Below, piece by piece: positions 31,298-40,078 of a DNA stretch of 50,272 nt. Where the stretch lies: NCBI GenBank assembly GCA_944323785.1, contig CALUTU010000015.1, positions 1 through 50,272 on the forward strand. Direction: 5' to 3'. Under the pieces are notes generated by a model. That model was not told the DNA's origin and did no database searches. It saw nothing but the letters and a program-made list of their open reading frames with translations. A program made the position numbers and the translations under genes. Origin of the DNA: an uncultured Bacteroidales bacterium. Lineage in GTDB: Bacteria; Bacteroidota; Bacteroidia; Bacteroidales; UBA932. Numbering within the stretch: position 1 is the first letter of the stretch; each line of letters opens with the position of its first letter.

Positions 31298-34200
31298 ATG
31301 GAGCAGAAAAAGTTCACTCTTATCAACCGTATCTTCTCGGTCATCGTCCTGGTGACCGCTTCCATCACATACCTTATGACCATCGAACCCACGGTAAGTT
31401 TCTGGGACTGCGGCGAGTTCATCGCCTCATCCTACAAACTGGAAGTGGGACACGCCCCGGGCAACCCGGTGTTCCAGATGATAGCCAGGTTCTTCACCAT
31501 GTTCGCATCTCCGGAACATGCGGCCATGGCGGTCAATATCATGAGTGCCCTCTGCTCTGCATTCACCATATTCTTCCTGTACCTGACCATAGTCCATCTG
31601 GGACGCCGCATCATTGAGAAAAACGGCGGAAACGGAGTCCTGTCCGCAGGAGAGGCCCTCTCCCTTATCGGAGCCGGAGTAGTCGGAGCCCTCGCTTACT
31701 GCTGGTCCGACACCTTCTGGTTCTCCGCTGTCGAGGCCGAAGTGTACGCCATGTCCTCTCTCTTCACCGCTGTCGTGTTCTGGATGATCCTCAAATGGGA
31801 AGAACAGGCCGATACAGAGTACGCTGACCGCTGGATCGTAGCCATTGCATTCCTGATGGGACTTTCCATCGGAGTACACCTGCTCAACCTGCTCACCATA
31901 CCTGCTATAGCATTTGTGTACTACTACAAGAAAGCTACGAAAGTCACCACCTGGGGCTGCGTCGGAGTATTCGCCGTCTCAGCAATCATCCTGGCAGTCA
32001 TACTTTGGGGTATAATCCCCTACCTGCCGAAAATAGCCGCGCTGTTCGACCTGCTGTTCGTCAATGTTTTCGACCTGCCTTTCAACACCGGAGCGGCATT
32101 TTTCGTCCTCGCACTGCTCGCCCTCAGCTTCTGGGCCATATATTTCACCCGGAAGAAGGGAAAGCATATCTGGAACACCGTCATGCTCTGCTTCACGATG
32201 ATAGTCATCGGCTACTCGGCCTTCGCGATGGTGGTCATCCGCTCGGCCAACAACACCCCCACCAACGAGGGACAGCCGGACAACCCGTTCGCCCTCGTCA
32301 AATATCTGGGCCGCGAGCAGTACGGCAGCACTCCTCTTGTATACGGGCCCACATTCGCATCAGTACCTATTGATTATAAGGAATCATCATACTACACCAA
32401 GCTGGACGGCAAATACCACAAGACCTCCAATCCCATAGACTACGTATACGCATCAGACAGCAAGATGCTGTTCCCAAGGATGCACAGCAAGGACCCGTCC
32501 CATATCAACTTCTACAAAAGCTACACACAGGGACGCGGCAAGACCATACCCGGCACAGAAGAGAAGATGCCCACCATGGCCGACAATCTGAAATTCTTCT
32601 TCGACTACCAGTTCAACTGGATGTACATGCGCTACTTCATGTGGAACTTCGCCGGCCGTCAGAACGACCTGCACGGACAGGTGCCGGGAGACCCGATATC
32701 CGGCAACTGGGAATGCGGCATCGACTTCATAGACAAGGCCAGACTGGGAGACCAGTCCGAGGGGCCGGACTACATAGTGCACAACAAGGCCAAGAACCAT
32801 TACTACATGCTGCCTCTGCTGCTGGGTATCATAGGCCTGCTGTACCAGTTGGGCAAGGACAAGCGCAACTGGTGGATCACCTTCCTGCTCTTCTTCCTTA
32901 CCGGCATAGCCATCATCCTGTACCTCAACCAGTCACCTTATCAGGTACGTGAAAGGGACTACGCCTATGCCGGCAGCTTCTATGTCTTCGCGATATGGAT
33001 AGGCCTGGCAGTGATGGCCGTCTACGACTGGCTGAGCAAGCCGTTATCCAGAATCCGCATCCCGGAGAAAGTGACGGCGATAGTGGTCAGCGTCCTGCTC
33101 CTGGGAGTGCCCGTGCTAATGGCCGCCGAGAACTGGGACGACCATGACCGCAGCAACAGGTACACTGCCCGCGACATGGCTTACAACTACTTCATGTCCA
33201 CCGATCCCCAGGCCATCCTCGTCACACACGGAGACAACGACACATTCCCCCTCTGGTACATCCAGGAGGTGGAAGGAGTCCGTCTGGATGCCAGGGTAAT
33301 GAACACGTCCCTGCTGGGCATTGACTGGTACATCGACCAGATGCAGTGGAAACAGTATGACGCCGAGCCGATAAAGTTTACCACGAAGCGCATCAACTAC
33401 CTGTACGGGACCAATGACTATGTCAACATCATTGACCGCGTCAACCGTCCCATTCTGCTCAAGGACGCCATAGACCTGTTCAACGACCCCCGTGTAAAGG
33501 TCAACATCTACGGCAACCAGGAGAGTTTCCTGGCGGCCAGGAAGCTGCTGATACCCGTCAATAAGGAGAATGTCATGAAATACGGCATAGTACCCGAGTG
33601 CGACTATGACAAGATTGTGGACACTGTCTGCCTGGAAATACCAGCCGACAAGAGATACCTGGAGAAGACCGAGCTGATGATACTCGACATGCTGGCCAAT
33701 TACGACTGGGACCGCCCCATCTATTTCATGACCCAGGGAGGCTCTTTGGAGATAGGCATACGAAGCTATCTGCAGCTGGACGGATACACCTACAAGTTCG
33801 TGCCTATCAAGAGCAACACTTCCCTGACCAACGTAAGTCAGGTTGACACGGACGCGCTATACGACAAGCTGATGAACGTATTCAGGCTGGACCGCTTTGC
33901 CGATGACTTCTTCGTGGACTACCAGAACCTGTCTACATTCAACGGAGTACAGTCCCACAGGTTCATCTTCGTACAGACAGCCCAGGCCCTGTACAACAAG
34001 GGTGAGAAAGAGAAGGCCGTGCAGCTGCTCGACCGGATGCAGGAGACCTTCCCCGACAGGAACTTCCCGCTCAACTCATCAGCCGCAGTACACTACGTCA
34101 ACGAGTGGATGGTCATCAACGCCATTGACCTGTACATCAAGTGCGGTGAGAAAGAGAAAGGACTTGACCTGGCTGACAGATTCATCAACGAGACGATGGA

Positions 34201-34372
34201 TGCCATCATACTGTTCTCAAAACCGTTCCACGGCTCAGTACTGTCGAGGTCTGACCTGGAGAACAACTTCCAACTGTACCAGTATGCTGTTGAGACAGTC
34301 AGTCTGGCGGATACAGAAAAGGCCCAGGAATACTCCAAGGCCCTTGAAGACTTTTTCAACACAGCTGTCTGA
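31298..34372 (+). CDS. DUF2723 GT-C-type membrane glycosyltransferase
   Basis: A 1024-residue protein. The N-terminal part (about 1-600) has a dozen or more hydrophobic helices and the DUF2723 start: an acidic motif in the first external loop (EPTVSFWDCGEFIASSYKL), then GHAPGNPVFQM. This is the arrangement of GT-C enzymes related to protein O-mannosyltransferases, which use a lipid-linked sugar outside the membrane. The C-terminal part (about 640-1024) is soluble (THGDNDTFPLWYIQEVEGVR, then helical repeats KGEKEKAVQLLDRM like TPR). Bacteroidota use general O-glycosylation of exported proteins, and this family is a candidate, though its substrate is not fixed. It ends directly against the convergent gene with no spacer. 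Confidence 0.9.
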   Translation: MEQKKFTLINRIFSVIVLVTASITYLMTIEPTVSFWDCGEFIASSYKLEVGHAPGNPVFQMIARFFTMFASPEHAAMAVNIMSALCSAFTIFFLYLTIVHLGRRIIEKNGGNGVLSAGEALSLIGAGVVGALAYCWSDTFWFSAVEAEVYAMSSLFTAVVFWMILKWEEQADTEYADRWIVAIAFLMGLSIGVHLLNLLTIPAIAFVYYYKKATKVTTWGCVGVFAVSAIILAVILWGIIPYLPKIAALFDLLFVNVFDLPFNTGAAFFVLALLALSFWAIYFTRKKGKHIWNTVMLCFTMIVIGYSAFAMVVIRSANNTPTNEGQPDNPFALVKYLGREQYGSTPLVYGPTFASVPIDYKESSYYTKLDGKYHKTSNPIDYVYASDSKMLFPRMHSKDPSHINFYKSYTQGRGKTIPGTEEKMPTMADNLKFFFDYQFNWMYMRYFMWNFAGRQNDLHGQVPGDPISGNWECGIDFIDKARLGDQSEGPDYIVHNKAKNHYYMLPLLLGIIGLLYQLGKDKRNWWITFLLFFLTGIAIILYLNQSPYQVRERDYAYAGSFYVFAIWIGLAVMAVYDWLSKPLSRIRIPEKVTAIVVSVLLLGVPVLMAAENWDDHDRSNRYTARDMAYNYFMSTDPQAILVTHGDNDTFPLWYIQEVEGVRLDARVMNTSLLGIDWYIDQMQWKQYDAEPIKFTTKRINYLYGTNDYVNIIDRVNRPILLKDAIDLFNDPRVKVNIYGNQESFLAARKLLIPVNKENVMKYGIVPECDYDKIVDTVCLEIPADKRYLEKTELMILDMLANYDWDRPIYFMTQGGSLEIGIRSYLQLDGYTYKFVPIKSNTSLTNVSQVDTDALYDKLMNVFRLDRFADDFFVDYQNLSTFNGVQSHRFIFVQTAQALYNKGEKEKAVQLLDRMQETFPDRNFPLNSSAAVHYVNEWMVINAIDLYIKCGEKEKGLDLADRFINETMDAIILFSKPFHGSVLSRSDLENNFQLYQYAVETVSLADTEKAQEYSKALEDFFNTAV

Positions 34373-35329
34373 TTATTCGATAAGCATATTACAGCCGCGG
34401 CGCTCGGCTCCTTTAAGCCGTCCTCCAACGGTAAAGGAGCCGTCCGGCCATGCCCTGCCCACATCCTCAGTCTCGATAAACGAGCACGAGTTGCGGTTGG
34501 CCAGGTCTATGATGTTGATTATGCCGCGTCCACCGGGAACCGCATCCCGGAACGGATCGTTGATATCACGGACTATCACCTTCATTGACTCCGGCGTCCT
34601 GAAGACTCCGTCTCCGGTCGAGTATGCCTGCGATAGCAGTTCGCACATACCGTATTCCGAATGTATGGCCCTCAATCCAAAACCATCCGACAGGCGGCGG
34701 TGCAGTTCCTCTCTGGAAAGCTCCTCCCGGCGGCCTTTCATCCCGCCCGTCTCCATGACAGTAAGCCAGGTGTCATTCTGTCCGTCAATTCGGTACTTTT
34801 CCACAAAATCCAGAAGCCCGAAGGCCACTCCCAGAAGCAGAGTCCTCTGTCCCCTCTGTCCCAGCTCCGTCAAGGTACTGTAAAGACGCTCGTGGTCATA
34901 GAGATAGTAGCCGCTTTCCGGACGGCCGCTTTCCTTTATAAGACGGTCTGCCATATAGACCAGTGACGAGCCCTCCCGTTCCAGATAGGACGGCAGCAGG
35001 GCCAGTATGACATAGTTCTCCGGCCCGCCGTAAAACTGCCTGAACCCGCCCAGAAAGCTCCTCTCATAAAGCGATATGTCCAGCACGCAGTGTCTTGACG
35101 GTGTCTGTCCCGTCGTAGAGCTGCTATAAAAAATCTTCTGCGGCTCCGGATGCGGCTCCGCAGAAGATATGATGTCATATTGCTTGAAGAAGCGTATGGG
35201 CAGGAAAGGTATATCTGATATATCGGTCAATCCCTCAGGTGACATTCCCAGCAGCTGCGCATACCTGCGATATGTCGGGCAATTGTCATACTGATAGCGG
35301 AAGACCTCCAGAATCTCTCCCGTGTCCAT
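34373..35329 (-). CDS. LuxE-like acyl-protein synthetase family protein
   Basis: A 318-residue protein (start at 35329, 7 nt after tnaA; an ATG at 35356 would overlap tnaA by 20 nt). It belongs to the LuxE/ANL-adenylase-related family: DIPFLPIRFFKQYDI near the start, a phosphate-loop-like YSSSTTGQTPSRH, a central VMETGGMKGRREELSREEL, the acyl-binding EYGMCELLSQAY, and a C-terminal IETEDVGRAWPDGSFTVGGR. LuxE activates fatty acids for the luminescence reductase; the gut homologues lack lux genes, and here the gene follows tnaA. The substrate is unknown; adenylation of an aromatic or fatty acid is a plausible inference only. Confidence 0.8.
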   Translation of the reverse strand: MDTGEILEVFRYQYDNCPTYRRYAQLLGMSPEGLTDISDIPFLPIRFFKQYDIISSAEPHPEPQKIFYSSSTTGQTPSRHCVLDISLYERSFLGGFRQFYGGPENYVILALLPSYLEREGSSLVYMADRLIKESGRPESGYYLYDHERLYSTLTELGQRGQRTLLLGVAFGLLDFVEKYRIDGQNDTWLTVMETGGMKGRREELSREELHRRLSDGFGLRAIHSEYGMCELLSQAYSTGDGVFRTPESMKVIVRDINDPFRDAVPGGRGIINIIDLANRNSCSFIETEDVGRAWPDGSFTVGGRLKGAERRGCNMLIE

Positions 35330-35336
35330 CCGTCGA

Positions 35337-36719
35337 CTATCTGTCAGCCCTGTCAAGCTCTATGGTGAAATGCCTCATGATGGGCAGCTCCTTGACAATC
35401 TTGTAACCACGGGTGATGGACTCGCGGCGGTCAAAGACGTTCTTGGCAGCGGCAGCGATGTAGTCCATGTGGTTGTTGGTGTACACCCTGCGGGGAATGG
35501 CCAGACGGAGCAGCTCAAGAGCGGGATAGCGGTTCTCACGGGTGACAGGGTCACGGTCAGCGAGCAGCGAGCCTATCTCCACACCACGGATACCGGCCTC
35601 AAGGTAAAGCTCGATTCCGAGGGTCTGGGCTATGAACTCCTCTTTGGGAAGATGAGTCAGGATCTTCTTGGCATCGAGGAAGATGGCGTGTCCGCCGGCA
35701 GGTCTCTGATAAGGCACTCCGTACTCGTCCAGCTTCTTGCCGAGGTAGGCCACCTGGTTGATGCGGGTCTCCAGGTACTCGAACTCGGTACCCTCGAGCA
35801 GACCCTGAGCCAGTGCGTTCATGTCGCGGCCGGCCATACCGCCGTAGGTCAGGAAGCCCTCGTTCATGATGGTGAACATCTGTGCCTTGCGCATATCAGC
35901 CTCGTCACGGAATGCTACGAAACCGCCGATGTTGACGATGGCATCCTTCTTGGCCGACATGGTCATATAGTCTGCGCCCTCATACATCTCATGGACAATC
36001 TCGCGGATGGACTTGTTCTCATAGCCCTTCTCGCGGGTCTTGATGAAGTAGGCGTTCTCGGCGAAACGTGCGGAGTCCATCAGCAGCTTCACGCCGTACT
36101 TCTTGCACAGAGCGGATACACCCTTGATGTTCTCCATGGATACGGGCTGTCCGCCGGCGGTGTTGTTGGTGACAGTCAGCACTACGCACGGTATCTTCTC
36201 GCGGGGAGTGGTCTTGAGCACTTCCTCAAGCCTCTCCAGGTCCATATTGCCCTTGAAGGGAATCTCCAGCTCGGTATTGGCCGCCTCCTTGATGGTGCAG
36301 TCCAGAGCCACTGCCTTACGGTACTCGATATGTCCCTTGGTGGTGTCGAAATGAGAGTTGCCGGGGAGGATGTCACCCTCTTTTACGATGCTTGAGAACA
36401 ATACGTTCTCGGCAGCACGGCCCTGATGCGAAGGCAGTACGTAGGGCAGACCGGTCAGCATCTCAATAGTGTCTTTCAGTCTGTAGAAAGAACGTGCGCC
36501 GGCATAGCTCTCGTCGCCCTCCATAATGGCGGCCCACTGCTTGTCGCTCATGGCACCTGTACCGGAGTCGGTCAGCAGGTCGATGAATACATAGTCGCTC
36601 TTCAGAAGGAAGAGGTTGTACTTGGCCTCTTTAATCCATTTCTCGCGCTCCTCGCGGGTACTTTTTCTGATGGTCTCCACCATCTTGATTCTGTAAGATT
36701 CTGCAAAAGGAAGTTCCAT
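35337..36719 (-). CDS. tnaA: Tryptophanase (tryptophan indole-lyase)
   Basis: A 460-residue PLP enzyme that splits tryptophan to indole, pyruvate and ammonia. It follows the Bacteroides/Porphyromonas TnaA pattern throughout (MELPFAESYRIKMVE, DLLTDSGTGAMSD, PSHQGRAAEN). The PLP lysine lies in MSAKKDAIVNIGG. Two positions separate it from tyrosine phenol-lyase: Asp in SHFDTTKGH (Thr in the lyase) and His in IMRHFTIEL (Phe in the lyase); both are of the tryptophanase type. There is no TnaC-like leader peptide: the predicted leader is only about 19 nt, so the control differs from that in E. coli. No tnaB permease is adjacent; a LuxE-like gene follows. Confidence 0.95.
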   Translation of the reverse strand: MELPFAESYRIKMVETIRKSTREEREKWIKEAKYNLFLLKSDYVFIDLLTDSGTGAMSDKQWAAIMEGDESYAGARSFYRLKDTIEMLTGLPYVLPSHQGRAAENVLFSSIVKEGDILPGNSHFDTTKGHIEYRKAVALDCTIKEAANTELEIPFKGNMDLERLEEVLKTTPREKIPCVVLTVTNNTAGGQPVSMENIKGVSALCKKYGVKLLMDSARFAENAYFIKTREKGYENKSIREIVHEMYEGADYMTMSAKKDAIVNIGGFVAFRDEADMRKAQMFTIMNEGFLTYGGMAGRDMNALAQGLLEGTEFEYLETRINQVAYLGKKLDEYGVPYQRPAGGHAIFLDAKKILTHLPKEEFIAQTLGIELYLEAGIRGVEIGSLLADRDPVTRENRYPALELLRLAIPRRVYTNNHMDYIAAAAKNVFDRRESITRGYKIVKELPIMRHFTIELDRADR

Positions 36720-36744
36720 AAATATCTATTTTTAAAGTTATCCC

Positions 36745-36752
36745 CAAAATTA
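36745..36752 (-). promoter_or_regulatory. -7 box of tnaA
   Basis: The minus strand reads TAATTTTG; the predicted leader is about 19 nt. Confidence 0.6.
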
Positions 36753-36809
36753 CAAATAATTGCAACAACTCCGCCCAAAAATTAAAAAGAAATAGCAAAG
36801 GAGACAATA

Positions 36810-36848
36810 AAATTCCCGGGACGAATACAGGATTCATCCCGGGAATTT
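36810..36848 (-). terminator. Intrinsic terminator of secDF
   Basis: A perfect 11-bp stem (36810-36820 with 36838-36848) with further pairing inside the 17-nt loop; on the minus strand it ends in TTTTATT. It also separates secDF from the tnaA promoter. Confidence 0.9.
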
Positions 36849-36871
36849 ATCTTAATACCGGATACCAGTTG

Positions 36872-39800
36872 CTATTTGCCGGCGGCCTGGAGCTTCTTGG
36901 CTTCCTTGCGGGCCTTGCGCTGCGACAGGTCGTACATGATAGGCGTACCTACGAATACTGAAGAGTAAGTACCTACTAAGATACCGACGAGCAGAGCAAC
37001 TGCGAAGCCCCTGATCACCTCGCCTCCGAAGATGGCGATGGCGAGCATCACGATGAAGGTGGTACCCGATGTATTGACGGTACGGGCAAGGGTGCTGTTG
37101 ATAGCGTCGTTGATATTCTGGTACAGCTCGCGTTTGGGATAGAGCTTGCGGTACTCACGGATCCTGTCGAAGATGATCACACTGTCGTTGATGGAGTAAC
37201 CGATAATCGTCAGCACTGCGGCGATGAAGGTCTGGTCCACGTCGAGGGTGAACGGAAGCACTCCGGTGAACAGTGAGAAGAAGCCGACTGTCAGGATAGC
37301 GTCATGCGCTGTGGAGACAACTCCTCCTAGACCCCATGTCCAGCCCTTGAAGCGGACTGCGATGTAGGCGAAGATTGCGAAGAGGGCGATGGCCACCGCT
37401 ATGAGGGAGTCACGCTTCATGTCGTTCGCAATAGTAGGACCTACCTTGTCGGACTGGATGATACCGTTGGGGTTCTCCAAAGTCGAGATAAACTGGTCGT
37501 ATGTGATGGGGTTGACGAAGTACTCCTTCAGAGCCTCGTACAGCATGTGGTCTACGACAGCGTCAGTCTCGGTGCTCTGGTCCTCAATCATGTAGGTGGT
37601 GGTGATCTTCATCTGGCTGGCACCTCCGAACTGCTTGACCTCAACGCCCTCGCCGAATGCATCCAGGACAGATGCCCTGATGTCCTCAGCAGCCACATCC
37701 TGGTCAAAACGTACTACATAGGTACGGCCGCCAGTGAAGTCCACACCGTAGGTGAAGCCCTTGAAGATGATGGAGCCGACACTTATCAGCACCAGCACGG
37801 TGGAGATGATATAGGCGTATTTACGTATCTTGACGAAATCCACGTGGGTATGCTGCAGGAAGTCCTTGGAGAACTTGGTGTAGAACGAGATGTTCTTGCC
37901 ACGGCTCAGACGGGCCTCGAAGATCAGTCTGGAGATGAATATCGATGTCAGCATGGAGGTGATGATACCGATAACCAGTGTGGTGGCGAAGCCCTGTACA
38001 GGACCGGAACCGAAGAAGAAGAGCACCAGACCGGTGATGATGGTGGTAAGGTTACCGTCGATAATCGCTGAGTAAGCGTGCTTATAACCCTCAGACACAG
38101 CCAGACGGAGAGCCTTGCCGGCACGGAGTTCCTCCTTGACACGCTCGTAGATGATCACGTTGGCGTCCACCGCCATACCGAGGGTCAGCACCAGACCGGC
38201 GATACCGGGAAGGGTGAGGACCGCTCCGAAGGAAGCGAGAGCACCGAAGAGGAAAAGCACGTTGCACAGCAGCGCCGTGTCGGCTGCAATACCTGCGCCC
38301 TTATAGAAGATAATCATATAAAGCAGCACGCAGAGGAAGGCGATAACGAAGGATATCATACCTGCCTGGATGGACGCGCTACCGAGTGACGGACCTACGA
38401 CCTGCTCCTGAACGATAGTGGCGGGAGCGGGCAGCTTACCGGAGTTGAGCACGTTGGCAAGGTCAGTAGCCTCCTCGATGGTGAAGCTGCCGGAGATTAC
38501 GGAGCGGCCTCCGGTAATCTCTGTATTGACGCGGGGGAACGAGTACACCATGCCGTCAAGCACGATGGCTATGCTCCTGCCGATGTTGTCGGCTGTCAGG
38601 CGGGCCCATGTCTGGGCGCCTTCGGCATTCATGGCCATGTCCACCTCAGGCTGACCGCCCATATTGTTGTATGCTACACGTGCATCGGAAACCACTCCTC
38701 CGTCAAGGGGAGCCTTGCCGTCACGGGTATTGACCTTGATGGCGATAAGCTGATAATAGTTGCCGCCGGGATATTCGGCAGCAGGCTTGACTGTCCACAT
38801 AGGAACGAGGTCAGCGGGCAGTGCCGCCTTGACCTGAGGCAGTCTGAGCCAGTTGTTGATCTTGGCCGTATCCCTGTAATGAGCGATACCGATCACGGGA
38901 CCGGGCATCAGCTGACCGTTGTACATCGAAGGATTGAGGGCGTAGAAGAACGGGTTGTTCCTGGCGAAGTTGAGCTCGTCGGAAGAGAGTGAATCCTCCT
39001 GCTGCTCCAGCTCGGCAACGAGCTCGTCAAGACCTGTATTCTCAGCCTCCGATGCCTGTCCGGCAACCTCAGGATTATTCTCCGCAACCGGTGTCTCCTC
39101 ACCGGCCTGCATATCCTTCACGATGGTGTTTACTTCCTGAAGATAGCGGAACACCTCGGGATTCTCATAAGTTGTCCAGAACTCGAGGGAAGCCGTTCCC
39201 TGGAGGAGCTTGCGGACACGCTCGGGCTCCTTAACGCCAGGCAGCTCCACAAGTATGCGGCTGGATGTTCCGAGCCTCTGGATATTAGGGGATGTCACTC
39301 CGAAACGGTCGATACGGTTACGCAGCACGTTGAACGAGTTGGCGACAGCACTTTCAGCCTGCTCGCGGATCACTGCGATGACCTCGTCGTTGGAACTCTG
39401 GGCATTGATCCTGTCCCTGAGGTCGATGGTACCGAATATCTGGGAAAGTCTCTGATCGGGAGCCACCTCATTCCACGCCTCATGGAAAAGAGTGATGAAG
39501 TCGGTGTTTCCGCCGGATGCCGTCTCTCTTTCCTTAGCCAGGGCAAGAGCCTGCTCGAACTCGGGAGAGGTGTTGTAGTTGGACAAGGCCCTTACAAGGT
39601 CACTCAACTGAACCTCAAGCATGACGTTCATACCGCCCTTGAGGTCAAGACCCAGATTGATCTCCTTCTCCTGCACCTCTTTGTAAGTATGGCCGAGATA
39701 TATCTTCTCAGCACTTACAGAGTCGATGTAATACCTGTTCCTTTCTTTTCTGATAGAGTCCAGATAATAAGCCTTATCCAGCTCAGATACCTCCGCGAAG

Positions 39801-39952
39801 GAGGGTTTCTGCTGCTCGGCCATGACAGCTGCCTCGGCAAACTTGTCAGCCTTGTTCTGCTGAATGACAGAAACGGCTGTGAAAGAGAGCTGATACAGGC
39901 AGGCCAGAGCGATCAATACCGCCAATAGAGAAATGGCACCTTTACTTTGCAT
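36872..39952 (-). CDS. secDF: SecDF protein translocase fusion
   Basis: A 1026-residue fusion of SecD and SecF, which uses proton motive force to help SecYEG complete protein export. The SecD half (about 1-640) has an N-terminal helix, a long P1 periplasmic domain starting with GLDLKGGMNVMLEV, and five C-terminal helices (AVDANVIIYERVKEELR). The SecF half (about 700-1010) starts with a helix and DFTGGRTYVVRF and ends with SINDSVIIFDRIREYRK. Residues 290-340 form an acidic, Glu/Gln-rich insert in P1. Fused SecDF is the normal Bacteroidota form. Monocistronic, with its own terminator and a 56-nt leader. Confidence 0.97.
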   Translation of the reverse strand: MQSKGAISLLAVLIALACLYQLSFTAVSVIQQNKADKFAEAAVMAEQQKPSFAEVSELDKAYYLDSIRKERNRYYIDSVSAEKIYLGHTYKEVQEKEINLGLDLKGGMNVMLEVQLSDLVRALSNYNTSPEFEQALALAKERETASGGNTDFITLFHEAWNEVAPDQRLSQIFGTIDLRDRINAQSSNDEVIAVIREQAESAVANSFNVLRNRIDRFGVTSPNIQRLGTSSRILVELPGVKEPERVRKLLQGTASLEFWTTYENPEVFRYLQEVNTIVKDMQAGEETPVAENNPEVAGQASEAENTGLDELVAELEQQEDSLSSDELNFARNNPFFYALNPSMYNGQLMPGPVIGIAHYRDTAKINNWLRLPQVKAALPADLVPMWTVKPAAEYPGGNYYQLIAIKVNTRDGKAPLDGGVVSDARVAYNNMGGQPEVDMAMNAEGAQTWARLTADNIGRSIAIVLDGMVYSFPRVNTEITGGRSVISGSFTIEEATDLANVLNSGKLPAPATIVQEQVVGPSLGSASIQAGMISFVIAFLCVLLYMIIFYKGAGIAADTALLCNVLFLFGALASFGAVLTLPGIAGLVLTLGMAVDANVIIYERVKEELRAGKALRLAVSEGYKHAYSAIIDGNLTTIITGLVLFFFGSGPVQGFATTLVIGIITSMLTSIFISRLIFEARLSRGKNISFYTKFSKDFLQHTHVDFVKIRKYAYIISTVLVLISVGSIIFKGFTYGVDFTGGRTYVVRFDQDVAAEDIRASVLDAFGEGVEVKQFGGASQMKITTTYMIEDQSTETDAVVDHMLYEALKEYFVNPITYDQFISTLENPNGIIQSDKVGPTIANDMKRDSLIAVAIALFAIFAYIAVRFKGWTWGLGGVVSTAHDAILTVGFFSLFTGVLPFTLDVDQTFIAAVLTIIGYSINDSVIIFDRIREYRKLYPKRELYQNINDAINSTLARTVNTSGTTFIVMLAIAIFGGEVIRGFAVALLVGILVGTYSSVFVGTPIMYDLSQRKARKEAKKLQAAGK

Positions 39953-40014
39953 ATCAATTCTTTTTTTAAACTTTCTAAAACAATGTTTTTCTAGTTTGCA
40001 TAAAAATGAGGGTA

Positions 40015-40022
40015 CAAAAGTA
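40015..40022 (-). promoter_or_regulatory. -7 box of secDF
   Basis: The minus strand reads TACTTTTG; leader about 56 nt, one of the longer leaders here. Confidence 0.55.
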
Positions 40023-40052
40023 CTATTTTTTTCTTATTTGTAAAGTATTTAG

Positions 40053-40060
40053 TAATTTTG
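40053..40060 (+). promoter_or_regulatory. -7 box of the PD40/SPOR gene
   Basis: TAATTTTG; the predicted leader is about 12 nt before the ATG at 40079. A second TAAATTTG at 40068-40075 is too close to the ATG. Confidence 0.6.
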
Positions 40061-40078
40061 TTCACCTTAAATTTGAAT

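Noticed and set aside
35337-36719. Tyrosine phenol-lyase instead of tryptophanase
   Set aside because: Asp in SHFDTTKGH and His in MRHFTIEL are tryptophanase-type residues; the phenol-lyase has Thr and Phe.
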